This document shows positions 34,077-45,004 of a stretch of 64,000 nt of DNA, piece after piece. Location: positions 1 to 64,000 of the forward strand of contig JAVTVY010019578.1 in assembly GCA_036873755.1 (NCBI GenBank), given 5' to 3'. A program made the position numbers and the translations under genes. The notes below the pieces were generated by a model that was given only the letters and a program-made list of their open reading frames with translations, made no database searches and was not told where the DNA came from. Source of the DNA: Hanleya hanleyi (taxonomy: Eukaryota > Mollusca > Polyplacophora > Lepidopleurida > Hanleyidae). Position 1 is the stretch's first letter, and each line of letters begins with the position of its first letter.

Positions 34077-34621
34077 ATGGCGGCCAGCAAATATTTAGAA
34101 GATAAGTATAGGAAATATTTCCGTTTCTTTGACGTCAACAAGGATGGTTACATATCACGGGAAGACTTCGAGGAATTAGGAAGGAACATGCTGAAGACAT
34201 ACGCCGCTGGGGACACGCATGGACTCGAAACGCAGAAACTCATAAAAGAGAAATGGTGGCCGACATTCGAACCGCTGACGACGAACGGAAAAGTTGATGA
34301 AAATGGCAATGTCAAAGCCATAAAATCCTCCTACGAAAATAATCTGGCACAGTTCAGACACGAAATAATGACTTCGGCCAAGTTTTTTCCAGTATCATGG
34401 ACCGCAACGATGATAACTTGATAGACGAGGAAGAGTTTCAACTCTTCTACGGCCATTTCAACATTAAAAACAAAAAAACTGTTTCGAGCATTTTCAAACA
34501 GATCGATATTGATGAGGATGGGTATCTTCAGGTGGAAGAGATGGTAGTTGCCGTGATGAATTACTGGTCATGCAATGATCCTCGCGTCGGATATGCATTC
34601 ATGTACGATGGATTGGTTTAA
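34077..34621 (+). CDS. EF-hand protein 1, sarcoplasmic calcium-binding protein-like, with a frameshift
   Basis: This encodes a cytosolic Ca2+-buffer or sensor-type protein of about 180 residues, closely related to the minus-strand gene at 52780-53322. The acceptor TTTTTCAG ends at 34069, and ATACACG precedes the ATG at 34077. EF-hand 1 loop is DVNKDGYISRED (residues 19-30). Hand 2 is degenerate (TTNGKVDENG). Hand 3 is DRNDDNLIDEEE and hand 4 is DIDEDGYLQVEE, followed by NYWSCNDPRVGYAFMYDG, the family's C-terminal signature. The frame breaks at 34383-34388, a run of six T (AAGTTTTTTCC). A run of seven would join both halves. So this is either a one-base sequencing error in a homopolymer or a recent pseudogene. 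There is no signal peptide. The coding region is a single exon. Calexcitin- or luciferin-binding-protein-like assignment is also possible. Confidence 0.85.
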
Positions 34622-36555
34622 GGGAATGACAGAAACCCGAGTCCGCGGTTCAGACAAATTATCCCATTTACTTCATATATGAGTTGATTGAAAAGTGAAG
34701 TCATATATATCTTTGAAATGTAAAATTGTTTGACAGAGACGAAATAATCTGGTATTGGACTATTGAACGTGTTGAAAAATGAAGTTTTATTTTGAGTTTT
34801 CCATTAAATTTCCATCAATTAATTTGTTATTTTGGCCGAAATGTTTTTATACGGAAATAATTCTTAGCTTTTCACTTGAGAAACGACGCTATAATTTACT
34901 GAGACATTATAAACCGTAAAAACAAAAATAACTGGAAGCACGATCGTCTGAAGAAAACGAAACGAAACAGTAATTATGTAAACCTGAAAATCAAACTTGT
35001 ATGAAAGCAACGATTTACTATAAACATATATTTGGTACTCGATTGTTGAACATTGTAACGTCAAATTTACGATAAGAGAAAAAACGTAACAGAAAAGGTT
35101 TGTGAAGTCAAGGATTAACAATCAAATATTTATTTACAATACTAAAATCATATACAAATTAAGTAAGGTCAATACAACAAATAAATGTGAAATATAGTCT
35201 TACTGTTCAATGCTATACCTGTGTATACTTCACAGTCCGTGTTGACGTGCACACATCTGTTTACAGTCTATGCCGACGTGCACAAATCACTTTTCTGTAT
35301 TTTGGTAGTCCAAAACTGCTCGGTTGATTAGAGTCCTAGTAAATGTCCAATTTCCGACAGTTCAATCACGTAGATTACAACGCAGCCAAAAGTCAATTCA
35401 CAGGAATATACAATCCAGCAGTCCTCAGCAAAGGTAATATAGTATAACGCACCCACATAAAGCCAGTTTGAATTCCCTACTCGAATAACTGAGTGTTACG
35501 CTATTTATACTTTATGCGGCATTCCAGTACATTCTACCAAACCAAGAAACCTCTCGAATATGCATTACATCATCATCTGGCCTAGACACAATTTATAATA
35601 ATCTTCTAGAAAGATCGAAGTGATTAACACACGTAAACAAGCTTGCGTCATATATTCTAGAAGCATCCTGTCTAATAATAGACTACAATACCATGACAAC
35701 ATATAGAAACATTAATTTTTCAGTTGATTTATGTTACTAGTAAAGTGTCGCATAATGCTTTCAAACACTGTATTTTCCGTTAATTTGTTATATATCATAG
35801 TTTTACCAATTGTTCTATTTGTACGGTTCTAAATACTAGAAAAATACACCGATCTATGTGGTCATGTAAGAAAAGAAAAAGCGGTCTACACGGACAATAG
35901 TGATCGAGATCAAAAGACTGTAAACACGGTCTTTGCCATTGTCGTCGGGAAAATTATATATCTGTGTATTGAACCGTCTGGACAACTGCAGGTCTGATTG
36001 CCTGTAGTGATACAAATCCATTATGGCGCACTGGCACATGACCGAAGAAGAACTTGGATGAACTTTACTCGAATATACATCTCAAATGGAATATACTGAC
36101 ACTTCATGCGTCTTCCGTTAAGTTTCCAAAAACTATATCATGTGTTGGAATGTTTTGATAAAATATATCGTGACAACATTTCTCTTGGTTTAGTTCTCGA
36201 TTTTGTCCTCAGATACACCTGGGACGAATATTAAACTCGTCCCAGGATACACTGAAAAGGCTATAGTCGGGAAATTGGAACATCACATGATTGCGTCCGT
36301 GTGTCGCACTCTCAGTTTCCGAGCAATAATATTCAGACAGACTTAACGGTTTCTTCTCATATTAGGTGTATGTATATCCTACATCAAGTTACTACTTGCG
36401 AGAGTGATCTGTGGAGGGACATCTGATACTCTTGGGAGACATCATCTAGACACAAATGCCAAATTTCGTTCAAACACGTGACATGTTCTTCCCAGTTTAA
36501 TATGTGGATTCCTTGTAACACGATGAGATCAGTGTTGTTATGTTTCCAAGACAGG
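34622..36555. other. 3' flank of EF-hand gene 1; no further gene
   Basis: There is no AATAAA close to the stop; ATTAAA occurs at about 34803. A ~35 bp direct repeat around GACGTGCACA is present near 35242 and 35273. The remaining frames are short, without motifs. Confidence 0.5.
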
Positions 36556-36559
36556 AAAA

Positions 36560-36760
36560 CATATTAGGCTAAACTATATGACGTGCTAGGCCAAGTTGAC
36601 CTTGACCTTTTTCCAAAACGCCACAGATCAAAATATGAATAGTCGTGCTGAAAATTGATCGAGTTCCATGCGGGATTCGAACCAGCGACCACCAGAGTAA
36701 GGCACCCAACCGTCAGCGTTATATGTCGGCGATCTAAGCACTCGGCCAACGGGCCTCCCA
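36560..36760 (-). mobile_element. tRNA-derived SINE with pol III A and B boxes
   Basis: On the minus strand, TTGGCCGAGTGCTTAGATCG (A box, 36749-36730) and GGTTCGAATCCCG (B box, 36683-36671) lie at tRNA-like spacing, with a leucine/serine-like long variable region between them. The ends do not form an acceptor stem (left GGGAGGCC, right GCATGGAACTCG), so it is not a functional tRNA. The body continues with TTTTGGAAAAAGGTCAAGGT towards 36560. The 3' end is not precisely defined. Confidence 0.7.
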
Positions 36761-37224
36761 TTTGTGCTATACTAGGCCTGTGTAATTCCAAAAATAATGA
36801 AAATGCTGTTAGATGATCACTTTCTAAATGACAAAATAATATATTCATATTAAAAAAGAGTCTTTTCGCGGCGTTGCATATATGAATCTTTTGCGTTCTT
36901 CCTAACAGATCGAATCTCATTTTGCACTTTTCTTGTTGATCTAAATACATATAGGACAAAGTGTTCGAATGGAAGATATGCAGAAGAGATACAAAATATC
37001 ATGTGAGATAAAATGATGGTATCGATCATATCAAGTTCACTTTAGGTACAGAATTGGGCGGGAAATAACTTTGGAATGATAAACAAGGGTTTGGCAGAGG
37101 TTACTCTTGACAAATATGCACATTGACATAATAATAATTAATATAATTTTACCAAATACATTAAAAAACACGTAAGATTTATATGATCCCATAGGACCGC
37201 GATTTCCAGTTTGATTTTCACCAT

Positions 37225-37477
37225 ACTCTCTAAAAACAGTTGAGTAAAATTTCACTCAAGTAAGAGTGGAAATTCATCCCACTCAAAATTTGAGTGAGAT
37301 TTTCACTCAACTTGAGTTAAATGCAGTCAACCTGAGTGACATTCACTCAAGCATTAGAGTGGAAATTCATCCCACTCAAGTTGAGTGAACTTGAGTGAAA
37401 AGTAACTCAAGTTGAGTGAAAAGTAACATTTCACTCAAACTTGAGTAGAACAGTTTACTCAAGTTTTTTTAGAGAGT
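37225..37477. mobile_element. Palindromic MITE, ACTCTCTAAAAA termini
   Basis: The left end is ACTCTCTAAAAACAGTTGAG. The right end is its inverse: CTCAAGTTTTTTTAGAGAGT. The interior is packed with alternating ACTCAA and TTGAGT units (more than 15), giving extensive self-complementarity. An internal 16-18 bp string AGAGTGGAAATTCATCCC occurs twice (37265 and 37353). No coding capacity. Confidence 0.85.
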
Positions 37478-37621
37478 AACGTTAAACAGAATGTAAATGG
37501 CAACAGTTCCAGAGTAATTTCAGAACTTTACAGGATACAATGTGGCAAAGTTCGATTTTCATGATTATTATGTACGTTACCATACTTCGAATTTGACAGA
37601 AGATAAAACATAACTTGGGGT

Positions 37622-37950
37622 CTGCATACAAGCGCACAATCCATTATTCAATATCCAGCCGTAGTCCATTAAAGATTTTCCGCTATCATAATCCAAGGAC
37701 CTAATTCATGTAGCAGCATAAGCATCAATATTAAAAGAAAAAGCATTGTATACATAAACATAGTCAAATTTCCCTCAAGAGGGAAGCAGTTAACAGTTTT
37801 CGATGATGCCGGCAAGACATCGTGTTATAAAATATCAAATCCGTATCGCTGATCAGTATACTGAATCCATAGAATTTTCGTTGTTGTCGTTATCCAGAGA
37901 ATTAAGTATCTCAGTCACGCTATGATTGTGCCTGTTCATATGGTGTTCAT
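37622..37950 (+). repeat. Dispersed repeat family X, long copy
   Basis: Landmarks: ATACAAGCGCACAATCCATT, ATAATCCAAGGACCTAATTC, GTATACATAAACATAG, AGAGGGAAGCAGTTAACAGT, TCAAATCCGTATCGCTGATC. Same order as the copy at 8865. It ends near a GTTCATATGG direct pair at about 37938. Confidence 0.85.
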
Positions 37951-37954
37951 ATGA

Positions 37955-39130
37955 ACACCAGGTGGTTTTCTGCATTACTTTACATGACCATCAGTTTGTA
38001 GTGTAAAACCTTCGCTACAGAGGCTATAGGTTTTTCATGAAAACTGATGAACGTTGCTAATACGCCGAGTTCACGTCCGCCAACAATGGTTCAAGGAGGG
38101 AGGTATTTCTACGACATTTCGATTAATGGTTTTAGAAATGAGCCTTAAAGTTAACTTACAATATATAATTGCCTCCCCCATCTCCCAAATATGTGATCAA
38201 TTGCATGCATGGATTCACACAGATTATAGATCTCGCTATTTTTAACATGCCTAATTGACGAGAACATTATAGCTTCGGGTCATACCAGCTCAGTTTGCCT
38301 GTTCTTACACAAATATTCATGTGTGTTCAATCGAGCTAACCGTCACTCATACATGGTGGTCTCTGTAACCAGACCCTTGATCAGATGTGTTTTGATGAGG
38401 GCATTATTTTGCCTGTATTTTTCTATTAGGTTATCCACCTTTCCTGGGTTAGGCATTTCACGTAAATCTACCGAGAATTTTGCCCAGCAACATCTATCCA
38501 ATTTGATAAATTTTGATAGATATTTTGATCATCCGCAAACAATTAGAATATAAGAAAAAGTTAAATACTATTTATATGAATTTTTCATGAATATGCTTCA
38601 GAACCAGGGCTATTCCCTATGTTTTCTGGGTTATCAAATAGAGCATGGATCAATCGACTTAACATTGTCTGAAGCTAAAAAATGTACATTTTTCTTTGGT
38701 TTTCCTCATACTACACAAGTATGAATGCAACAACACACATTATTCAAAAAGTTAATTATTTTGTTTCACCATTAGCCGACATGCTTAAAGGAATATTAAA
38801 CATTTGAAAAAGAATACTGCAAATGAAAGAACCATTTCAACAAAACCTAATAGAACATTTTTTATTCCTTTTCTGTGATTTGTTTTTCAACCAAGCAGAA
38901 AGTCGATAAACTTTAGGCGGCAGCCCGTGAGTGCCGTTCCCCATTATAGTTTGTATGAGATAATTCAATATTGTGTTTCTTTATTTAATCTAATATGCCG
39001 CTATGCACACTGTTATACATCGGTATAGGAACAAAACTACTTGCCCTAAATTAGCTAACGTTATTAATTCACCAATAACGCAACGGGACGCTCTCCAGTA
39101 TATATTTGGCATTTTTGCTGTATGTACCTT
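37955..39130. other. No feature recognised
   Basis: AT-rich. The largest frame is 76 codons with no motif. Confidence 0.5.
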
Positions 39131-39134
39131 TTTT

Positions 39135-41375
39135 AGCCCACCATCACCAGATGGTGGGCTGTTCAAATCGCTTTTTGTCCGTGGTCCGTCGTCCGTCCGT
39201 CCGTCCGCCGTCCGTCGTCCGTCCGTCCGTAAACAATTTCTTGTTATCGCGATTTCTCAGGAACTACTGCATGGATCTTTCTCAAATTTGGTACACAGGT
39301 TCCCCTTGGGGTCTAGTTGTGCAAGAAACCTTTTTGGTCCGATTCGAAAATCCAATATGGCCACCAGGCAGCCATCTTGGATTTCCCCATGAAACCTTGT
39401 TATCGCGATTTCTCAGGAACTACTGCATGGATCTTTCTCAAATTTGGTACACAGGTTCCCCTTGGGGTCTAGTTGTGCAAGATACCTTTTTGGTCCGATT
39501 CGAAAATCCAATATGGCCACCAGGCAGCCATCTTGGATTTCCCCATGAAACCTTGTTATCGCGATTTCTCAGGAACTACTGCATGGATCTTTCTCAAATT
39601 TGGTACACAGGTTCCCCTTGGGGTCTAGTTGTGCAAGATACCTTTTTTGGTCCGATTCGAAAATCCAATATGGCCACCAGGCAGCCATCTTGGATTTCCC
39701 CATGAAACCTTGTTATCGCGATTTCTCAGGAACTACTGCATGGATCTTTCTCAAATTTGGTACACAGGTTCCCCTTGGGGTCTAGTTGTGCAAGATACCT
39801 TTTTTGGTCCGATTCGAAAATCCAAGATGGCCACCAGGCAGCCATCTTGGGTTTCCCCATGAAACCTTGTTATCGCGATTTCTCAGGAACTACTCATTGG
39901 ATCTTTCTAAAATTTGGTACACAGGTTCCCCTTGGGGTCTAGTTGTGCAAGATACCTTTTTGGTCCGATTCGAAAATCCAATATGGCCACCAGGCAGCCA
40001 TCTTGGATTTCCCCATGAAACCTTGTTATCGCGATTTCTCAGGAACTACTGCATGGATCTTTCTCAAATTTGGTACACAGGTTCCCCTTGGGGTCTAGTT
40101 GTGCAAGAAACCTTTTTTGGTCCGATTCGAAAATCCAATATGGCCACCAGGCAGCCATCTTGGATTTCCCCATGAAACCTTGTTATCACGATTTCTCAGG
40201 AACTCCTGCATGGATCTTTCTCAAATTTGGTACACAGGTTCCCCTTGGGGTCTAGTTGTGCAAGAAACCTTTTTAGGTCCGATTCGAGAATCCAATATGG
40301 CCACCAGGCAGCCATCTTGGATTTCCCCATGAAACCTTGTTATCGCGATTTCTCAGGAACTTATACTGCATGGATCTTTCTCAAATTTGGTACATAGGTT
40401 CCGCTTGGGGTCTAGTTGTGCAGGATACCTTTTCTGGTCCGATTCGAAAATCCAATATGGCCACCAGGCAGCCATCTTGGATTTCCCCCATGAAACCTTG
40501 TTATCGGGATTTCTCAGGAACTTCTGCATGGATCTTTCTCAAATCTGGTACACAGGTTCCCCTTGGGGTCTAGTTGTGCAAGATACCTTTTTTGGTGCGA
40601 TTCGAAAATCCAATATGGCCACCAGGCAGCCATCTTGGATTTTCCTTTGAAACCTTGTTATTGCGATTCCTCATGAACTAATGCATGGATCTTTCTCAAA
40701 TTTGGTACACAGGTTCCCCTTGGGGTCTAGTTGTGCGAGAAACCTTTTTTGGTCCGATTTGAAAATCCAATATGGCCACCAGGCAGCCATCTTGGATTTC
40801 CCCATGAAACTTTGTTATCGTCATTTCTCAGGAAGTGCTGTATGGATCTTTCTCAAATTTGGTACACAGGTTCCACTTGGGGTCTAGTTTTGCAAGATAC
40901 CTTTTTCGGTCCGAATCGAAAATCCAATATGGCCACAAGGCAGCCATCTTGAATTTCTCCATGAATCCTTGTTATCGTGATTTCTCAGGAACTACTGCAT
41001 GGATCTTTCTAAAATTTGGTACACAGGTTCCCCTTGGGGTCTAGTTGTGCAAGATACCTTTTCTGGTCCGATTCGAAAAAACCAATATGGCCACCAGGCA
41101 GCCATATTGGATTTCCCCATGAAACATTATCGCGATTTCTCAGGAACTACTGCATGGATCTTTCTCAAATTTGGTACACAGGTTCCCCTTGGGATCTAGT
41201 TGTGCAAGATACCTTTCCTGGTACGATTTGAAAATCCAGTATAGCCACCAGGCAGCCATCTTGGATTTCCCCATGAAACTTTATCGTCATTTCTCAGGAA
41301 CTACTGCATGGATCTTTCTCTTTTTTGGTACACAGATTCCCCTTAGGGTCTCGATATGCAAGATGCCTTTTTTTT
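39135..41375. mobile_element. Array B: hairpin, CCGT microsatellite and ~14 core repeats of 154-161 bp (HINE/pearl-like)
   Basis: The element begins with a perfect hairpin (AGCCCACCATC, loop ACCA, complement) at 39135-39160, then a (CCGTCCGT) microsatellite at about 39180-39232. Core repeats follow, starting at TTATCGCGATTTCTCAGGAA: 39244, 39400, 39556, 39713, 39870, 40026, 40183, 40340, 40501, 40658, 40815, 40972, 41127 and 41281. Each holds GGATCTTTCTCAAATTTGGT and CAATATGGCCACCAGGCAGC. The left and middle copies are almost identical; those after 40650 drift. Hairpin plus ACGG-type microsatellite plus ~155 bp core repeats is the plan reported for bivalve pearl/CvA/DTC84 elements, which are linked to Helentrons. 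A 199-codon frame at the start just reads the 156 bp unit and is lost when 157 bp units begin. Confidence 0.85.
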
Positions 41376-41379
41376 AAGG

Positions 41380-42230
41380 AAGATAATCAGGATTCAGGCA
41401 CTTTCGAAGTGTCAACATTACTGCGCAGACCGGATCCCTTCAGCATTAAATAGTGTACCATCTTACTATTTTCAGGCATGGTATCTTAAAAGAGATATCT
41501 CAAAATAGCCGTATAAACAGAACAGAATTAGCACTCGTTCTTAATTATAAAATCTTAAGTATGTTTCATAGCTCATGCCAAAGTGTCAAAGAGATTGGTC
41601 TTCGCTTCCAGTACCCAATGATGACACGTGCAAAAAAATAAATAAAAAAATACTACGAAATAAAGAATCCTCCGTACATGTACATTCACTTTCATACTAA
41701 CTTCGCTCATTTCTCTTGTATTATAACAACCGACATAAGTACAGTTTCTAGAAATCTTGAAACTCCTGAAACTTAGATGATATCTTGGTGTTTTTCAGTG
41801 ACCTTTTCCGATCCTTTTCGCTCAGATTCGAAATTCTGTAAACAAAATTACAAATCAATCGTTTGTACTTAGTAACAATGGACAAAAAGATCCTCTAGTC
41901 ATTAGCTTACAATTATCGGACAATGGTGGGCGCCAAGATCCTTCAGGATCTCTCGTATTCGGTTAAAATCAATCGCTGACAAAAAATACTTTGGCACTGA
42001 TGAAACCATTCTTTCCTTTGCAACATACTTTATGCAAACTTTCACTATTCCTTTAAGATTATAGATGAAAAAAATCATCATACACGAAAACTGGCTACTG
42101 AATGCCAAATTTGCTCCTAGTAAATGATTTCTTTGATAGCACCAGTAGAACTAAACTAAGCCTTTTCGTTTTAGCTTGGATAAACACCTTGGACCACAAG
42201 GATAATTGTTCTGAATACGAATAAAATTTA
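41380..42230. other. No feature recognised
   Basis: Nothing beyond short random frames was seen. Confidence 0.5.
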
Positions 42231-42235
42231 ATCCT

Positions 42236-42560
42236 CCCTCGTTTGGGCCGCTTTTTAGTATCTGGCGGTCACACTGTTAATCATTTTCCAAAAGGTGACT
42301 TAATAGGGCTATTACATCATCGCTCTGAAATGTTTGTATCTAATACCGCTCAAGCCGGTGCTACATGCAGTGTGGTCATGTCAATTCAATATGTCCATAT
42401 GAACATCTGCAATCAAAGCGTAGCTGAGATACAAATCACCACAGGGGTCATTTTCGGTTCTTGTGACGTTTTAGAGATATGGAGTCAGTATATTATATTT
42501 GTCTGTGGGATTATTTGACAGTAGGCCGGCATCGTTTTCCACCACCCTTTTAATGTGGCG
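42236..42560 (+). repeat. Dispersed repeat family Y, copy 1
   Basis: Matches 44684-45000: GTTTGGGCCG(C/T)TT, GTGACTTAAT(A/T)GGG, TCTAATACCG(C/T)TCAAGCCGG, GTGGCTGAGATRCAAATC-like, GGTTCTTGTGACG/GGTTCTTATGGTG, and the end GCCGGCATCGTTTTCCACCA. Part-copies of the last segment are at about 43727 and 44473. Confidence 0.8.
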
Positions 42561-43308
42561 TTAAATTTGGTTCTCTCAGCTGAATGTTGTACAATGTATG
42601 CTGTCCCATCGTACGCAGTCTCCGACCAAAGATCAAAAGCAACGCGTTTTGATTTATTTCAACAGCAAAAGAGTTAGTTATCTCAGTGCTTCTCAGCAAG
42701 CAAACGATGGTGATATTGACCTATATATTGTGTATTAAATTTTGTCCGTTTCAATCGGTCGTCTATTTCAGGGGTTGTAAAATATCAACAGTTGCCTAAG
42801 CATATTTTATATTATTTACAAAATAACGAACATTTTGCCGCGATATTGATTCACAGAACTTTTAGTTTCTTCGTATGAACTCCAAATTAGTTGTTCCATG
42901 TACGTGTTCAATCGTCATATTGTATTGTACTTATTGCATATGACGGAAAAATGAGGCCTCATTAAGCTTTGGACACGAAAATGTCAGTGCATTCAATACA
43001 CCATATGCAACTGAGCCTCGATACATGAAACAGCTATAAAAGAGTTAAAAAGCAAGTTTATAGTGTTCAATTTTGCGTTTTATTTCCCCCCGCCTGCAGA
43101 TGAAGATATTGTTACTACCGAAACGTTACAATAATGAAGCACATTGGAAAAAACATAATTCTTCCCGTCAAGTACGATGATTATTCCAAAGTTTGTCATG
43201 CACGTCAAGCCAGAAATTTCCAGCAACATTCAGGAGGACGATGGGCATTCCAGAAGGCTTTGGCAACAGCTGATGACGTACCCCAAAATATTCTCAGAAA
43301 CGTATCTT

Positions 43309-43642
43309 ACACTCTTAAATATTCAGGGAATAATCTTGAATAGATCAATTTCAGAGATTTTACCTGAAATCCAGGGGTATTTCCCTGAATTTCAGAAAAA
43401 AGATCCCTGAATGAGAGGATTTTCCCTGAAATTCAGGCAAATTTACCACCCTGATTAGTAAGTTCCCGACCCTATTCAGGTTCGTAAAATCTCGCCAAAT
43501 TCAGGTAATTAGCTTCAAAACATGGATGATATACCTGGATTTCAGGAAATTATCCCTGGATTTCTGATAAAATCCCTGAAAATGAGTTGTGAATGTCCAG
43601 CCGATCTATTCAGGATTAATCACTGAATATTTCTGAGAGTGT
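43309..43642. mobile_element. Palindromic MITE, ACACTCT termini, CCTGAAATTCAGG interior
   Basis: The left end ACACTCTTAAATATTCAGGG and right end GAATATTTCTGAGAGTGT are inverted copies, extending inward to GATCTATTCAGGATTAATC on the right and its complement on the left. The interior contains about a dozen TTCAGG/CCTGAA units in both orientations. The plan matches the 37225-37477 element: ACTCT ends and an interior of a short motif in alternating orientation. Confidence 0.8.
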
Positions 43643-43865
43643 ATGTAGGTTCCTATAATCTAAGATTGAATTTCGGTTCGCACGATTGAATTCAGAATAA
43701 TCTGTGTGCTTATATGACTTCTTGTCAGTACGCCGGCATCGTTTTCCACCGCCCTTTCGATGTTGGGTTTACGTTCATATAGTGTATGCTGATCCCCGAC
43801 TTCAACCTACCACGTGTGTACGTATGTACATGTACTGCTATATGAAATAGTATGTGTCTTCATCA

Positions 43866-43905
43866 ATATTCGACCACGGAGGAGCATATTCGACCACGGA
43901 GGAGC
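43866..43905. repeat. 20 bp two-copy tandem repeat
   Basis: ATATTCGACCACGGAGGAGC is repeated twice in succession, starting at 43866 and 43886. Confidence 0.95.
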
Positions 43906-44057
43906 GGAAACAACCAAAAAGGCAAACGACTGAGTACATCGGCTCTTCAATAGTGAAATTCCCACGTGGTAGTATCTAGAGGCCGTGTGAGCGTATCGTT
44001 CAAAAGGTCCACTTTAACATCATCATCATGAAAACGTGGCTGAGATACAAATGTTTT

Positions 44058-44430
44058 CATTACAAGCGTCTGGTCCATCATTTATAATTCAAGATTCAAA
44101 CAAATATTAAACAATATCCGCGTCCATATTCCAAGGACCTATTCCATATAACAGTATTAGCATCAAATTCAAAAAGACAATCATACATGTAGTATACATA
44201 AACACAGGCTAGATTGCTGCAAGAGAGAAGCGGTCAACAGTTTTCAATGATGCCGGCAAGACCTCATAATGTTCTAAAAATATCAAATCCGTATCACTGA
44301 TCATTATTCTTAATCCATAATAATCGTTGTAAAATCGTCATCTAGAGAATGTTGTATCTCAGTCACGCTTTGATTGTGGCTGTTCATATGAGCATCATGA
44401 GGATTTTGAAGTACATGGGTAGATAGGCAG
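44058..44430 (+). repeat. Dispersed repeat family X, long copy
   Basis: ACAAGCGTCTGGTCCATCAT, ATATCCGCGTCCATATTCCA, AGTATACATAAACACAGGCT, AGAGAGAAGCGGTCAACAGT and TCAAATCCGTATCACTGATC occur in order. An internal ~25 bp near 44090 differs from the other copies. Confidence 0.85.
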
Positions 44431-44683
44431 TCAGAATATTGCTCTGCCGGTCATACGACTTTTTGCCAGTACACTGCCATCTTTTTCACCGCCTTTATAT
44501 GTTGCGTTTAATTGTTATCTGTATATGGTGAGATTCTGCTGGTGGACGTTTCGTCCTCGAGGCTGGCTCTCTGTACAAATCATTCTGCGCTCAGTTTTTG
44601 ACTGTGGTTTATGGTAGAGAATGAAGCGTCAGACCTCAAAGACCTGTTATCTGAATAAGAACTTGCATTCTTCTGATATTGTC

Positions 44684-45000
44684 CCAGTTTGGGCCGTTTC
44701 TTTTTATCTAACGATCACACAATTTATCGTTTTTTATCAGATGACTTAATTGGGTTGACACTGTTATCATTGCTCTCGGATATTTCTAATACCGTTCAAG
44801 CCGGTAAGCATATCATTCAAGATGCCCATATGGCCATCAGCAATCTAAACGTGGCTGAGATGCAAATCGTCAAACGGATCAATTTGGGTTCTTATGGTGT
44901 TTGCCGATATCCAGTCAGAAAATTGGCATTGGCGTCACATGACTTCTTTTCAGTATGCCGGCATCATTTTCCACCACCTTAATACGTTGTGTTTATCTTG
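44684..45000 (+). repeat. Dispersed repeat family Y, copy 2
   Basis: Colinear with 42236-42560. It ends with GCCGGCATCATTTTCCACCA. The open frame of 97 codons through it is not shared with copy 1 beyond short stretches. Confidence 0.8.
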
Positions 45001-45004
45001 ACCC

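Noticed and set aside
35600..35662. Heat-shock-element-like TTCTAGAA palindromes
   Set aside because: Only two isolated 8-mers in AT-rich DNA with no associated gene; expected by chance.
36660..36760. Functional tRNA-Leu/Ser gene
   Set aside because: A and B boxes are present but the ends cannot pair as an acceptor stem and the sequence continues as a SINE body.
37255..37450. CRISPR-like array of short repeats
   Set aside because: Units alternate in orientation and are bounded by inverted termini, and the DNA is animal. It is a MITE interior.
39106..39705. 199-codon open frame with three near-identical 52-residue repeats
   Set aside because: It only reads the 156 bp monomer of array B, which happens to be a multiple of three. 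Neighbouring monomers are 157 bp and shift the frame, and overlapping frames are equally open.
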